From: Elymus sibiricus
Lineage: Eukaryota > Streptophyta > Magnoliopsida > Poales > Poaceae
Direction of reading: 5' to 3'
NCBI GenBank assembly: GCA_039707655.1
Contig: CM077673.1
Span: 382,001-446,000, forward strand
Length of the DNA: 64,000 nt
Position numbers and translations under genes: made by a program. Below are positions 63,601 to 64,000 of the stretch, piece after piece. How positions within the stretch are numbered: the first letter of the stretch is position 1; every line of letters starts with the position of its first letter. A model generated the notes under the pieces. It saw only the letters and a list, made by a program, of their open reading frames with translations, was not told where the DNA came from and searched no databases.

Positions 63601-64000
63601 ATAGTGGAGATATTGCTTCCACATATATATTGACTGATGCCAGGAATGCCCTTTCGTTCTTGGCAGTCACACACATAAGTTACAACATGTCACACGGCGA
63701 AAACAAGGAGAATAAGGCATATAGCCACTGGATTTTCTTGAATTTACGGCCAAATGGGATTGCCCGGATCATAGAGCATCTGTTGAAAGCTACGTTTGTC
63801 CCTACCAGGGGGACTAATGTCTATAATCAACGTAATCTCCCGAATTTCCTTCAAAAGGAAGTGCCAATGGGTTGATAAACTTGTCCGGAAAACAGCGGCG
63901 AATGATGTTCTTTGACTTTCAGGCACAAAAAGTCCTGCTTAAGGCTGAATTTGAGGGTACTCCGGGCATCCTGGTGCAAGCAGGGATTATTTTCTAGATT
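60693..64000 (+). repeat. Three-monomer higher-order repeat, ~1700-bp unit (right flank)
   Basis: Monomers at 60693, 61259 and 61827 recur at 62393, 62960 and 63528, with offsets of 1700-1701 bp. Shared private variants include 'aggaatggcctttcg' (60693/62393), 'acacataatgac' at the first/second boundary and 'gtcacacgacg' (second pair), and 'attgcttccac' plus 'ttatttccg' (third pair). The second unit is cut by the window end. Confidence 0.9.

Larger units (their letters stand above)
60277..64000 (+). repeat. Tandem satellite array, ~568-bp monomer (right part)
   Basis: The array resumes immediately after the retrotransposon. Positions 60282-60692 are the second part of the monomer that began at 51169 and was split by the insertion. 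Complete monomers follow at 60693, about 61259, 61827, 62393, 62960 and 63528, and the last is cut by the window edge. Orientation is the same as on the left. These monomers share variants not common in 1-43 kb, such as 'acacataatgac' and 'attgcttccac', so they form a separate local subfamily. Confidence 0.96.

Noticed and set aside
1..64000. tRNA, rRNA or host protein genes
   Set aside because: None could be recognised on either strand. All sequence is accounted for by the satellite, the CACTA fragments and the copia element.

Overview
This window is repetitive nuclear DNA from a large-genome grass, almost certainly wheat or a close Triticeae relative. The call rests on the BARE1/Angela-type copia LTR retrotransposon and the CACTA-type transposon end carrying the 'actaatggcgcacc' hairpins. 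No host protein-coding gene, rRNA gene, tRNA gene or CRISPR array was found. No bacterial or viral defence-type system is visible.

Layout. Positions 1-51324 and 60277-64000 are one head-to-tail tandem satellite with a ~568-bp monomer, all copies in the same orientation. The monomers form nested higher-order repeats (HORs). Three related blocks of 5435, 7711 and 4876 bp start at 17, 5452 and 13163. Six units of 2068-2072 bp follow from 18039 to 30454. Then come a partial return of the first block (30455-34419), a three-monomer 1704-bp HOR (34420-39895), another mixed stretch (39896-43219) and a more divergent stretch (43220-51324). To the right of the retrotransposon there is a separate three-monomer HOR of ~1700 bp (60693-64000). 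The monomer length resembles the ~550-570-bp Triticeae centromeric satellites I know of (the TaiI family and CentT-type repeats). I could not check sequence identity to them.

Seven copies of a ~670-bp, 5'-truncated CACTA-type fragment sit at the same internal position of one monomer type. They occur once in each of the six 2.07-kb units and once more at 39181-39850. Each copy has one transposon terminus, seven tandem hairpins and a poly-G tract. The transposon fragment was therefore captured by the satellite and amplified with it.

The satellite monomer starting at 51169 is interrupted by a complete-length minus-strand Ty1/copia retrotransposon (51325-60276) of BARE1/Angela type. It has a perfect 5-bp target duplication (GTTAC), two ~1.83-kb LTRs, a primer-binding site matching initiator tRNA-Met, a polypurine tract and recognisable gag, protease, integrase, reverse transcriptase and RNase H segments. 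The coding region is broken by at least two in-frame stops and several frameshifts. The LTRs differ by roughly 3% by hand count, so the copy is old and inactive. The many short frames that recur every 568 bp are a by-product of the tandem repetition and are not annotated as genes.
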